The position numbers were made by a program, and so were the translations under genes. The notes under the pieces are model-generated. The model saw only the letters and a program-made list of their open reading frames with translations, was not told where the DNA came from and did not search any database. This document shows positions 35,060 to 42,199 of a DNA stretch of 64,000 nucleotides, piece by piece. Numbering within the stretch: position 1 is the first letter of the stretch; every line of letters begins with the position of its first letter. Source of the stretch: Candidatus Nitrosopumilus sp. (GTDB taxonomy: Archaea; Thermoproteota; Nitrososphaeria; Nitrososphaerales; Nitrosopumilaceae); NCBI RefSeq assembly GCF_028278985.1, contig NZ_JANQTA010000002.1:1-64000 (forward strand). The letters are read 5' to 3'.

Positions 35060-36742
35060 TTACTCAAGATCTTCTAACCCCAGAACATCATAGTAGGCCT
35101 TTGGGATCATTTGTTGAGCCTTGAAAAATACATTGTTTACTGCAGTATCAAGAACATATGTTCGGGCCCAGTCATCTTCACTCCTTATAGAGCGCCCAAA
35201 TCCTTGCAAAATTTTTGTCAGAGTTTGAGAAGTATACCATAAAGGGAATTTTTCCATTTTTGCTCTTGTTCTTTTTTCAGTGTAATTTGGATAAGGCACT
35301 TTGGCTATGATTTGAAATCTTGACAAATCATCTTTCAAATCAACTCCCTCCCACAAGGATGATGAGAGTAAGACTCCAGTAGGGTCAGTTGCGTGCTCAG
35401 AAATCACCTCATCTTGAGTTTTTCCATCTTTATTTACACTATGACAAATCCTAACTCTTTTGGTATTCTTGGGAGAAAGGTATCGTAGTATTTTCTGACA
35501 TCGAGGAATAGAAGAAGTCAGAATTAGTCCTCTTTCAGTAGAATGCTCATCTAAAATTCTATCAATTACTTTGATTACTTCAATTTCATCTTCATTTGTA
35601 GAACCATAACTAAGACGTCTTATGTTCAAAAGATCAACTTTACGATTCTCTAATGCAAATGGAGATTTATCGGTGTCAACAAACCCAACTTCATCTTTGT
35701 CAAAACCCATATTTTCACAAAAGCTTGTTTTGTCAATTGTAGCAGACATGAAAATTTGATGTTCAGTTTCAAAAAATGTTTTTGCAAATTTAGAAATGTC
35801 TACAGGTTTTACAGATATGGTTCTGAAATTTCCATTAAGGTCTTTAACAGGATCATTTACGACAAAATTATCTTTGTCTGAGGAAATATCAATTTTGGCT
35901 TGAGCTGCTCTATCATAACGTCTTTCTAATTTTGTAATTAATTCATAATCAGGATTGTTTTGAAATGCTGCACTTTCTTTGATGTCTTTGATTTGTTTTG
36001 CATACGAATATGCAATATCATCAGTTAATTTTATCATTGAATCCAAATCAGTAAAATTGTATTTTTCAGTATTTAGACGGCATTCATCTACCTGACCGCT
36101 AAAAATATCAAATCCTACAAACTGAATTATTTGATCTTCAATTTTGTGTGCCTCATCAAAAATAGAGACTTTTCTATCAAGATATTCTTCAAACAGTTTT
36201 TTATTAAATTTCATGATTTGAAAAAAAGCATGATAATTCCATAGCGAATGTTTAGAGACTAGTGCCTCATATTTTTGAAGATAGTAATGACAAGATTCTG
36301 AATCAAATGAATTTTCTTCGACTTGCTGAATTGTAGGCTTGAATTTACATACTTCAATTACCTCTTTACCGTTTTTGCTAGTTCTTTCTTGGCATTGTCC
36401 CATGTCACATGTAAGACCCCAACGCATGGCACGTCTTGGATTATCCACTTTTTCAGCAGACATTAATTTCAAACACGGAAAATTTTGTTTTCCCTTTACA
36501 GGTTTGAGAAAAGGAATATCTTTGATGTACTGATCCTGTAAATGCTTAGAGGCAGTAACCGTAAAGGAGCTATCAAAATGATTAGACACAGCTGCACCAA
36601 CAAGGGATTTTCCTACTCCAGTTGGAGCACACAAGATAATTTTTTTGTAACCAGATTTTAATTTCTCTTCTATCTCGCCAAGTATTTCTTTTTGAATTTC
36701 TCTCGGGGTAAAATTTGAGGGGAATTTTTCTAAAAGAGACAG
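35060..36742 (-). CDS. XPD/Rad3/DinG-family Fe-S DNA helicase with non-canonical start
   Basis: A superfamily 2 helicase with Walker A CAPTGVGKSLVGAAV, four candidate Fe-S cysteines (FPCLKL, TCDMGQC, EVCKFK/SCHYY), the DEAH box (IFDEAHKIED), and C-terminal helicase motifs ending LQGFGRSIRSEDDWARTYVLD. The first ATG/GTG/TTG in frame is a TTG at 36634 only three codons before Walker A, which would delete the Q-motif-like LEKFPSNFTPREIQKEIL. The frame stays open upstream to 36760 with no canonical start. A CTG at 36742, 24 nt behind a TATA-like TTTAATATT, gives 560 residues and the full N-terminus, so I use it; an ATA at 36748 is the alternative. Confidence 0.85.
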   Translation of the reverse strand: MSLLEKFPSNFTPREIQKEILGEIEEKLKSGYKKIILCAPTGVGKSLVGAAVSNHFDSSFTVTASKHLQDQYIKDIPFLKPVKGKQNFPCLKLMSAEKVDNPRRAMRWGLTCDMGQCQERTSKNGKEVIEVCKFKPTIQQVEENSFDSESCHYYLQKYEALVSKHSLWNYHAFFQIMKFNKKLFEEYLDRKVSIFDEAHKIEDQIIQFVGFDIFSGQVDECRLNTEKYNFTDLDSMIKLTDDIAYSYAKQIKDIKESAAFQNNPDYELITKLERRYDRAAQAKIDISSDKDNFVVNDPVKDLNGNFRTISVKPVDISKFAKTFFETEHQIFMSATIDKTSFCENMGFDKDEVGFVDTDKSPFALENRKVDLLNIRRLSYGSTNEDEIEVIKVIDRILDEHSTERGLILTSSIPRCQKILRYLSPKNTKRVRICHSVNKDGKTQDEVISEHATDPTGVLLSSSLWEGVDLKDDLSRFQIIAKVPYPNYTEKRTRAKMEKFPLWYTSQTLTKILQGFGRSIRSEDDWARTYVLDTAVNNVFFKAQQMIPKAYYDVLGLEDLE

Positions 36743-36841
36743 GGTTATCCTTCTTTCAAATCAATATTAAAAGCATGAAGGTTCTTGTAATATCATAATT
36801 CTTGTAATCTAATTTAATACATAGTGAGATCTCTGTAATTC

Positions 36842-37159
36842 ATGGAATTACTAGACGACAAAATGAGGATTTGGATTGAAAGTGCAAAATTTGTAAAACC
36901 AGTTCCAGGAGTTTATGTCCTGTATAGTAGAAGTAAAGAACCAATCTATATTGGTGAGACAAATAATTTAGAAGAGACATTTACAAAATATGTAGATCAA
37001 GATTTTGATGGAAACGAATGCAAACAGAAAACTGCGTCATATCAGCGAGAATTTACAGACAATCCTAAAGAAAGGCAAGCACAGTTAATTGAAGATTTCA
37101 AAAATGAGTATGGAAAATTGCCATCATGTAATTCTCAAATTGAAGTAGAAACACAGTGA
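36842..37159 (+). CDS. GIY-YIG domain protein
   Basis: A 105-residue protein with the GIY-YIG nuclease pattern in PGVYVLYSRSKEPIYIGETNNLEE (residues 24-46), then a helical region with Lys/Glu-rich segments. The fold is normally a DNA-cutting domain; the catalytic Arg and Glu expected later are not clearly placed, so activity is uncertain. It lies next to the XPD-like helicase on the opposite strand. Confidence 0.7.
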   Translation: MELLDDKMRIWIESAKFVKPVPGVYVLYSRSKEPIYIGETNNLEETFTKYVDQDFDGNECKQKTASYQREFTDNPKERQAQLIEDFKNEYGKLPSCNSQIEVETQ

Positions 37160-37218
37160 CATTCATTGCAATGCACTGAAGACATACTGGATTAATACAA
37201 AAAAATCAAAGTTACTCT

Positions 37219-37464
37219 ATGTCCAATGCAATGATTTATGCAGGAATTGCAATAGGTGTGGCAGCTATGGCAGGGATAATGGTTTATGCACACGATAATC
37301 AACAAAATTATCTTCCTGAGGATGCAGTGCTAGCACCTGCTTCAGAACAAGGCTCATTTTCGTCAGAAGATGGATTGATTGAATTGAATAAAGAACAATG
37401 GCATGAAGACCCATTTGGCGACAGAGCAGCTGAAGTAAGAGCAGAATACAAATCTGGTGGTTAA
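37219..37464 (+). CDS. Small single-span membrane protein
   Basis: An 81-residue protein with one N-terminal helix (MIYAGIAIGVAAMAGIMVYA) and an acidic soluble tail containing WHEDPFGDRAAEVRAEYKSGG. An ATG at 37219 (MSNAM) starts the helix. The tail has an evenly charged look and no Cys. Not recognised. Confidence 0.6.
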   Translation: MSNAMIYAGIAIGVAAMAGIMVYAHDNQQNYLPEDAVLAPASEQGSFSSEDGLIELNKEQWHEDPFGDRAAEVRAEYKSGG

Positions 37465-37537
37465 TCCACAAGTTTCTTTTTATTCTATAATCTTAGAATC
37501 TTAGAAATTTTTTATCTTAGATTGCCGTAATAATACA

Positions 37538-37675
37538 ATGCATCAATGCTACTACTGTGAGCAGATGTTTGATTCAAAAGAAGAGTTATTTGAACATGTG
37601 GAGATTCATTCAGATATTGAACGAAATAATGAGATAATGAACAGAAAAAAAGAAGCTGCAAAAAAGAACAAGTAA
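37538..37675 (+). CDS. 45-residue C2H2 zinc-finger microprotein
   Basis: MHQCYYCEQMFDSKEELFEH then VEIH gives C-x2-C-x12-H-x3-H, the classical C2H2 zinc finger, followed by a short coiled, Lys-rich tail. A single finger usually binds DNA weakly, so it may bind protein or RNA. No good TATA box is visible, but the frame, Cys/His spacing and stop position agree. Confidence 0.75.
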   Translation: MHQCYYCEQMFDSKEELFEHVEIHSDIERNNEIMNRKKEAAKKNK

Positions 37676-37693
37676 GAATAATGAAAAATTTTA

Positions 37694-37963
37694 TCACAAG
37701 TATTTGATCATTGTAGTTTCATCTACAACATTGTCAATCGAGACTAGACCAAAATCATAGAAGGGATACAAGACTTTGTATTCTTTCATAAAGCTCCATG
37801 CAACATCATTATTTTGAAATTTTGTACGTAAATCATCAAGAAATATGATTTGGCCTTCAGTATCATAAACAACAATTTCATACGAGTTTTTCTTTTGTAT
37901 CTGATGATTCTTTCTAATCCAAACAAAAATCCAAGGAATTAAGAAAGTATAAACTGCAACCAT
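37694..37963 (-). CDS. Small membrane protein, function unknown
   Basis: An 89-residue protein starting with a membrane helix (VYTFLIPWIFVWI), followed by a soluble domain with NSYEIVVYDTEGQIIFLDDL. It faces the C2H2 microprotein and follows znuA on the same strand. Not recognised. Confidence 0.6.
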   Translation of the reverse strand: MVAVYTFLIPWIFVWIRKNHQIQKKNSYEIVVYDTEGQIIFLDDLRTKFQNNDVAWSFMKEYKVLYPFYDFGLVSIDNVVDETTMIKYL

Positions 37964-38022
37964 CGAAAGTAATCCAAAAAAACTTGAAGGACTTTGAATT
38001 AGTCAATGCCTCAACAGATTAG

Positions 38023-39426
38023 TTATTGACATTCAAGTGCTATCTTCAAAACATCTAGATTATGTTCCATCTTATCAAGATAAGTAATGTTTTTTCCAAT
38101 CTCATTTTGGGCTAGAGTTTCAATAGGACTCAGTACCAATACTTCTACTCCTGCTTCTTCTGCAATAACTTCTGCAAGTCTAGGATCAACTATTTCTTCA
38201 GAAAAGATTACCTTGATGTCATTTTCTTCTACAAAGTTGACAAACTTTGCAATCTTTGCAGCTGATGCTTCTGCATGTGGTGCCATACCACTAAGAGCCA
38301 GAACCTTGAAGTCATGTCGTTCTGCAAGATATGTAAATGCATTATGATATGGAACAATAGTGTCTTTGCTACATGAAGATAGTGAGGATTTGATGTTCAT
38401 ATCCAACTCATCTAATTTTTGATTGTAGGCAAATGCGTTGGCTTGATACTGTTCTTTGTTTTGTGGATCAGCCTGAATCAAGCCATCTCTAATGTTGTTT
38501 ACTTGTTGCTTTACCAATACTGGGTCTAGCCAAATATGTGGATCAAATTCGACGGCATGGTGATGATGATGGTGATGACCATGTCCTCCGTCAGGTTCTT
38601 GCATTACTGGTTCAACATCAATTTTGGATGCATCTTTAAAGAAATGCTCATCTGCTTCAAACTCAAAAGGCATGTGTTCTGTAAAGAATGCATATTTACC
38701 ATCTTTTTCTATATTTACACTAAAAACTGTCATCTCTTTTGATTCATCAAAATTAAGAAGATATGCTACTTCTTTTGCAACTAATTCGTTACCATCATTT
38801 TTGGATTCAATATTATCTGATTCCAATAAGGTTTCAGCCAATTCTTCTGAAGACTCTATATCATCAGATTCAAGAATAATCATTTTCATTGCAGGATCTG
38901 CATAATCACCATCAACTTTTGCAAATGACCATGTGTATGTTCCTGCAGCAACATCAAAGACACCTGCCCATTCAAATGCATGTCCTTCAGGCTTGATCAA
39001 TTCTACACCTTCTGATGCTTTAATGAACAAAACATTGTCAAACTCTCCAGAAGTAATCATTTGATCTACATATGGCTCCATACCTAATCCGTTGTATACT
39101 AAAACACTTGCATCTTTCATAGATTCAATTTCTTGTGGACGAGGTTCCCAATCATGTGCTTCAACTCCAGATGGCATAAATTGTTCAACTATAGCAACAT
39201 CACCTGCTACATTTCTTGTAAATTCATAATATGGATAAAACGATGCATATGCAATTATCTTTGTATCTTGTACGTTAGTAATTTCTTGATTAGTTTGATC
39301 AACCAAATCATTCATTGTCTGAGAATTTTCAGATTCGCCGGAGTACATTGTTACTGCAATTATTACTGCAATGGCTACTGCAGCTACTCCTCCACCTATT
39401 GCATAAATTGAAGAATTCTTACTCAT
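38023..39426 (-). CDS. znuA: ZnuA-like metal-binding ABC transporter protein with an inserted domain
   Basis: A 467-residue cluster A-I solute-binding protein for zinc or manganese. It begins with a signal anchor (IYAIGGGVAAVAIAVIIAV). The N-lobe contains SFYPYYEFTRNVAGD and EAHDWEPRPQEIE, and the C-lobe PHAEASAAKIAKFV and IFSEEIVDPR. The usual His-rich loop GGHGHHHHHHHAVEFDPHIWLDP is present, but between the lobes an extra segment of ~130 residues (TYTWSFAKVDGDY to EHMPFEFEADEHFF) is inserted. No permease or ATPase is adjacent, so it must use components encoded elsewhere. Confidence 0.87.
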   Translation of the reverse strand: MSKNSSIYAIGGGVAAVAIAVIIAVTMYSGESENSQTMNDLVDQTNQEITNVQDTKIIAYASFYPYYEFTRNVAGDVAIVEQFMPSGVEAHDWEPRPQEIESMKDASVLVYNGLGMEPYVDQMITSGEFDNVLFIKASEGVELIKPEGHAFEWAGVFDVAAGTYTWSFAKVDGDYADPAMKMIILESDDIESSEELAETLLESDNIESKNDGNELVAKEVAYLLNFDESKEMTVFSVNIEKDGKYAFFTEHMPFEFEADEHFFKDASKIDVEPVMQEPDGGHGHHHHHHHAVEFDPHIWLDPVLVKQQVNNIRDGLIQADPQNKEQYQANAFAYNQKLDELDMNIKSSLSSCSKDTIVPYHNAFTYLAERHDFKVLALSGMAPHAEASAAKIAKFVNFVEENDIKVIFSEEIVDPRLAEVIAEEAGVEVLVLSPIETLAQNEIGKNITYLDKMEHNLDVLKIALECQ

Positions 39427-39429
39427 GAG

Positions 39430-39457
39430 TTATTAAGAATTTTCAAATTCTTAATAA
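39430..39457. promoter_or_regulatory. 28-bp perfect palindrome 3 nt before the znuA start
   Basis: TTATTAAGAATTT (39430-39442), two bases, AAATTCTTAATAA (39445-39457): both 13-bp arms match exactly. It covers the region where the znuA TATA box and transcription start should lie, as expected for a repressor. A metal-responsive repressor such as a Fur/Zur or DtxR protein would fit, but the true ligand is unknown. Confidence 0.65.
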
Positions 39458-39471
39458 GTCTTTGGAGATAC

Positions 39472-39498
39472 CATCCAATTTAAATACTCATAGGCATG
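39472..39498. promoter_or_regulatory. Candidate metal-regulon motif, copy near znuA
   Basis: CATCCAATTTAAATACTC, then ATAGGCATG, nearly identical to 25155-25180. It is 46 nt upstream of the znuA start and also contains the plus-strand TATA box (TTTAAATA, 39480-39486) of the regulator at 39509. It may therefore act on both divergent genes. Confidence 0.5.
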
Positions 39499-39508
39499 AA
39501 AGGAAATA

Positions 39509-40150
39509 TTGCATCAGCAGATCAAACTCTTGCAAAAAGTTATCACAAAAAAAGGAAATAGTAAATCTTTAACGTTTAGTACGCCGCACGTTCTAAAATC
39601 GATTTTACTTTTATCATCTCAACAGTATGTTAGTCGTGCAAGTTTTTGTCAAGAACTAAAAATTGGTGAAGGTGCGGTACGAACATTAATTTCACATCTA
39701 AAAGAAGCTGGATTGGTAGAATCAATTAAAGCTGGAACATTTCTAACAAAAAAAGGAAAAAGATTTGCAGAATATTTCCGAGAAATTATGCCATCACAAA
39801 CATTTCTAAAAAAATGTTGTCTAACAAATGGAAAACACAATTCTGCCATTTTGTTAAAGAGTGCATTTATTGACGACATTGGAAATGGAATGCAACAAAG
39901 AGATTATGCAATAATATATGGTGCAAGTGATTCTTTGACTTTGATTTACAGAAAAGGGGAATTTGTTTTTTGTGGAGACAAAGTTGTTTGTTTTCCAGAT
40001 GAACCAGAAATCCGAGATGACCTTATTCAAGCACTTGAACCAGAAGAAGAAGATATTGTAATTATTACTTCATCTGATGATAAGTTTGTTGCAGATATTT
40101 CATCTATCAATACAGCATTATTGACAATAGGAGCTCATGAAAAACATTAG
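39509..40150 (+). CDS. Winged-helix regulator with unknown C-terminal domain (DUF4443-like)
   Basis: A 213-residue protein with a wHTH at about 25-85 (HVLKSILLLSSQQYVSRASFCQEL, recognition region EGAVRTLISHLKEAGLVES) and a C-terminal alpha/beta domain with a Cys pair (LKKCCLTNGKHN), RDYAIIYGASDS and VFCGDKVVCF. Cys/His residues there could bind a metal. It faces znuA across the palindrome at 39430-39457, so it may be the zinc regulator. The start is a TTG, supported by a TATA box about 27 nt upstream. The DUF4443 assignment is from memory of the pattern. Confidence 0.75.
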   Translation: MHQQIKLLQKVITKKGNSKSLTFSTPHVLKSILLLSSQQYVSRASFCQELKIGEGAVRTLISHLKEAGLVESIKAGTFLTKKGKRFAEYFREIMPSQTFLKKCCLTNGKHNSAILLKSAFIDDIGNGMQQRDYAIIYGASDSLTLIYRKGEFVFCGDKVVCFPDEPEIRDDLIQALEPEEEDIVIITSSDDKFVADISSINTALLTIGAHEKH

Positions 40151-40312
40151 AGCTTATTTGTTCTTTGATCAATAAAGGATTTTCAAAAATTAATTAAAAA
40201 CATATTTTGAATTTAATTTTGAAAGTAATTCAATTATCAATGATTTTCAGTCTAAACCAGCTACTAAAACAAAAATGAGATTCAGAACAAATCAAAGATG
40301 AATTAAAAGTTT

Positions 40313-40405
40313 AGAATAAGAAAGCATGCAAGTTTGGCCAAATCATCGACTCTTTGGGAGTTACATATCACCAAACAGGCAACCTCATGCTTTCTTGTTT
40401 ATTCT
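40313..40405 (+). ncRNA. Nested-hairpin RNA candidate, strand tentative
   Basis: Four nested stems form one arm: AGAATAA (40313)/TTATTCT (40399), GAAAGCATG (40320)/CATGCTTTC (40386), GTTTGG (40332)/CCAAAC (40371) and ACTC (40349)/GAGT (40358). The only large bulge in the outer part is TTGT on the 3' side. Such ordering is unlikely by chance in an AT-rich gap. Function and strand are unknown. Confidence 0.5.
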
Positions 40406-40523
40406 TGACTAGTATTTTGAATAATTCATAAAATAAAATGAGTCGTAATATTTGCTCAAAATGGGTTGAAAAAACGATCCATTTTCAACTAGAAAAATTG
40501 AGCCTAATTTTACCTAGATTTGA

Positions 40524-40544
40524 TGTGTGTTCAAATTACACACA
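40524..40544 (+). terminator. Hairpin with T-rich tail
   Basis: TGTGTGT (40524-40530), seven-base loop, ACACACA (40538-40544), followed by a T-rich stretch (TTTTCTTTTAGTCTTTTTT). It resembles an intrinsic terminator of a plus-strand transcript, possibly for the nested-hairpin RNA upstream. Confidence 0.4.
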
Positions 40545-40588
40545 CGTTTTCTTTTAGTCTTTTTTACATTAATCAAATTGAGTCATCC

Positions 40589-40650
40589 GTTTGACGGCGT
40601 TCCTACGTTTGCCTTAACCGACCATACCCTAGATTCATTTGCCGTCAAAC
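40589..40650. ncRNA. GC-rich 10-bp-stem hairpin RNA candidate
   Basis: GTTTGACGGC (40589-40598) pairs perfectly with GCCGTCAAAC (40641-40650) around a 42-nt loop. The element is visibly richer in GC than its flanks, which is typical of structured RNA in an AT-rich genome. It ends 14 nt before the TATA box of the gene at 40694, so a DNA-level operator role is also possible. An ACA at 40649-40651 next to the stem recalls H/ACA guides, but no guide pocket is evident. Confidence 0.45.
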
Positions 40651-40693
40651 ACTTTCTCTTATCAAAATATTTTTGTATGAAAATGTCGAGTAA

Positions 40694-40903
40694 ATGATCT
40701 TGCTGATAATTTGTAAGGGCACTAAAGAAGGCTCAGAATTAAAAAAATGTGATTTTCTCTATGACGGACAGTGGGGGGATGCTAAATTACAAGAACATCA
40801 AAAATTGCATGAATCACAATTAAAAAATAATTCTTGCTGGCTTGGCTTTGATACGCCTCAATCTTTTGGTAAGTTTAGCGGACGAGATGGAAAAAGGAAT
40901 TAG
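40694..40903 (+). CDS. Small protein with zinc-ligand-like residues
   Basis: A 69-residue frame with KKCDFLYDGQWGDAKLQEHQ then KLHESQ (one Cys, two His spaced like a degenerate C2H2 finger) and an aromatic/Gly-rich end (CWLGFDTPQSFGKFSGRDG). A TATA-like AAAATATTTTT lies about 25 nt before the ATG, which implies leaderless expression. Not recognised. Confidence 0.5.
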   Translation: MILLIICKGTKEGSELKKCDFLYDGQWGDAKLQEHQKLHESQLKNNSCWLGFDTPQSFGKFSGRDGKRN

Positions 40904-40951
40904 GACTTGCAAAAACTCAATAATTTTATGTTAATCTAATCAGATGTAATT

Positions 40952-41485
40952 ATGAGTGAAAAAGATCTTGTAGTTTGGTCTAAAGATCGACTACTATCAT
41001 GGTCTGATTTTAAAGCAGAATCAAATCCTGCAGTTTATGAGGATTCTCACAGTTACATCAGATATCATTATACTTGGACTGTGAATTCTGAAAAAATGGG
41101 ACGTGAGATATTGTTCTACATTGAAGATCTCCAGATTCATGTTCATTTTCATAAGTTACTATCTTGGGTACGAGAATCAGAAATAACAGATTCATTACTA
41201 TTACATGAACAAGGGCATTTTGATTTAGCTGAAAAAATACGTCATGAAAATGTTCAAAAAATTATTGATGTATTTTATGATAAAAAATTTGCAACTAGAG
41301 GGCAGAATGAGGAGCAAAGAAAACAAAATGCAAAAGAAGATTCAGGAATATTGATTTCTCAAGAAGTTGAAAAATTAGAAAAAATTCTTTCTCAGAAAAG
41401 AAAAGAATATGATTCTCTAACTGAATATGGAAATAATCAGTCTGAACAACAAAAATTCAATCAAGCCTTTGCGGCCATCCATTAA
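40952..41485 (+). CDS. DUF922-like putative metalloprotease
   Basis: A 177-residue soluble protein. VWSKDRLLSWSDFKAESNP near the start and the HEQGHFDLAEKI motif at about residue 90 match the DUF922 pattern, where HExxH-like residues suggest a zinc peptidase. The C-terminal third is a coiled coil (EVEKLEKILSQKRKEYDSL). Bacterial members are usually exported, but no signal peptide is visible here, so this one would be cytoplasmic. Substrate unknown. Confidence 0.7.
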   Translation: MSEKDLVVWSKDRLLSWSDFKAESNPAVYEDSHSYIRYHYTWTVNSEKMGREILFYIEDLQIHVHFHKLLSWVRESEITDSLLLHEQGHFDLAEKIRHENVQKIIDVFYDKKFATRGQNEEQRKQNAKEDSGILISQEVEKLEKILSQKRKEYDSLTEYGNNQSEQQKFNQAFAAIH

Positions 41486-41540
41486 TTTTGTCTTGCACTG
41501 TATACAGTCTTTTTAATTACAATTTATGAAAAATCTGTTC

Positions 41541-41690
41541 ATGGAAACAGCCAAACTGCCTAAATTCAACTGGGATGAGGTATCTGAACTAAATTCAGGA
41601 CATACTTCTTCAGAATGGGGAAATCCGGTCAGAAAATCAATTACAAAAAATCTTGTTTCATACAAGGTTATCTGGGAAACTCAGGATTGA
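41541..41690 (+). CDS. 49-residue protein, function unknown
   Basis: METAKLPKFNWDEVSELNSG at the start and a basic middle part. An in-frame ATG at 41526 (MKNLF) would add five residues; a TATA-like TTTTTAATTA ~26 nt before 41541 supports the shorter form. It overlaps the convergent gene at 41681 by 10 nt. Not recognised. Confidence 0.5.
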   Translation: METAKLPKFNWDEVSELNSGHTSSEWGNPVRKSITKNLVSYKVIWETQD

Positions 41691-41947
41691 TTTTCAATAA
41701 TTTTATTTTCTGGAATAGAATTGATGTAATTTACAAGACTTCGATAATATTTTAAATGAAAATCCAAATCTCTGATTTCTGTTTGCTTTAATTCTTCTAA
41801 TTCGGGACCAAAATCGCGTGTATCTGATTGAATGTGATTTAATGTATTTTCGTTTACTTCAATCATGTGGAATAAACTGTGTAATACTTCTCCTTTAGTT
41901 AGAGTATTCTCGCACGATTTTTTTAGTAATAATTCTACCCAATCCAT
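41681..41947 (-). CDS. Small helical protein, function unknown
   Basis: An 88-residue, mostly helical soluble protein (WVELLLKKSCENTLTKGEVL, HMIEVNENTLNHIQ). Not recognised. It is preceded on its own strand by the hairpin at 41956-42009. Confidence 0.6.
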   Translation of the reverse strand: MDWVELLLKKSCENTLTKGEVLHSLFHMIEVNENTLNHIQSDTRDFGPELEELKQTEIRDLDFHLKYYRSLVNYINSIPENKIIENQS

Positions 41948-41955
41948 ATCTAATG

Positions 41956-42017
41956 AGAGCAGAATTGTTATTTGGATTCCAGAATTTGTAAAAACCTAAC
42001 AACAGCTCTAATTTTTT
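41956..42017 (+). terminator. Two-part hairpin followed by a T8 run
   Basis: AGAGC (41956)/GCTCT (42005) and TTGTTA (41965)/TAACAA (41997) form two stacked stems with a small internal loop, followed by AATTTTTTTT. On the plus strand this resembles a terminator at the end of a small RNA; on the minus strand it lies upstream of the 41947 gene. No plus-strand gene ends nearby. Confidence 0.4.
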
Positions 42018-42121
42018 TTAGTTTAGGCTCCCAGGCAGTATAATCACAAAAGTGGAATTTTTGGCTTAGAACAAATTTTCATTGTTACCTATTAATTTCA
42101 GACCAATTTTAGAAATTATAG

Positions 42122-42199
42122 ATGAATTCACGATTTTACATTTGGATGGGAATTTCGATAGCAGCATTAATTGCAGGTTTTGCATTACTGTATTCTTAG
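42122..42199 (+). CDS. 25-residue single-helix membrane peptide
   Basis: MNSRFYIWMGISIAALIAGF followed by ALLYS: one membrane helix and almost nothing else. A TATA-like TATTAATTT lies about 30 nt upstream. It overlaps the end of the convergent protease gene by 4 nt. Small, so only moderately supported; similar tiny membrane peptides are common in archaea. Confidence 0.4.
   Translation: MNSRFYIWMGISIAALIAGFALLYS

Larger units (their letters stand above)
40151..40693. other. 543-bp stretch without a protein gene
   Basis: No frame here looks coding. It holds a 93-nt nested hairpin (40313-40405), an AAAATT-GAGCCT-AATTTT hairpin (40494-40511), a small hairpin with a T-rich tail (40524-40544), a 62-nt GC-rich hairpin (40589-40650), and a TATA-like AAAATATTTTT at 40664-40675 for the gene at 40694. 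The density of structure suggests one or more small RNAs. Confidence 0.6.

Noticed and set aside
39133-39411. Plus-strand frame of 92 codons inside znuA
   Set aside because: Shadow of znuA in another frame; it has odd, Cys/Ile-rich composition and no promoter.
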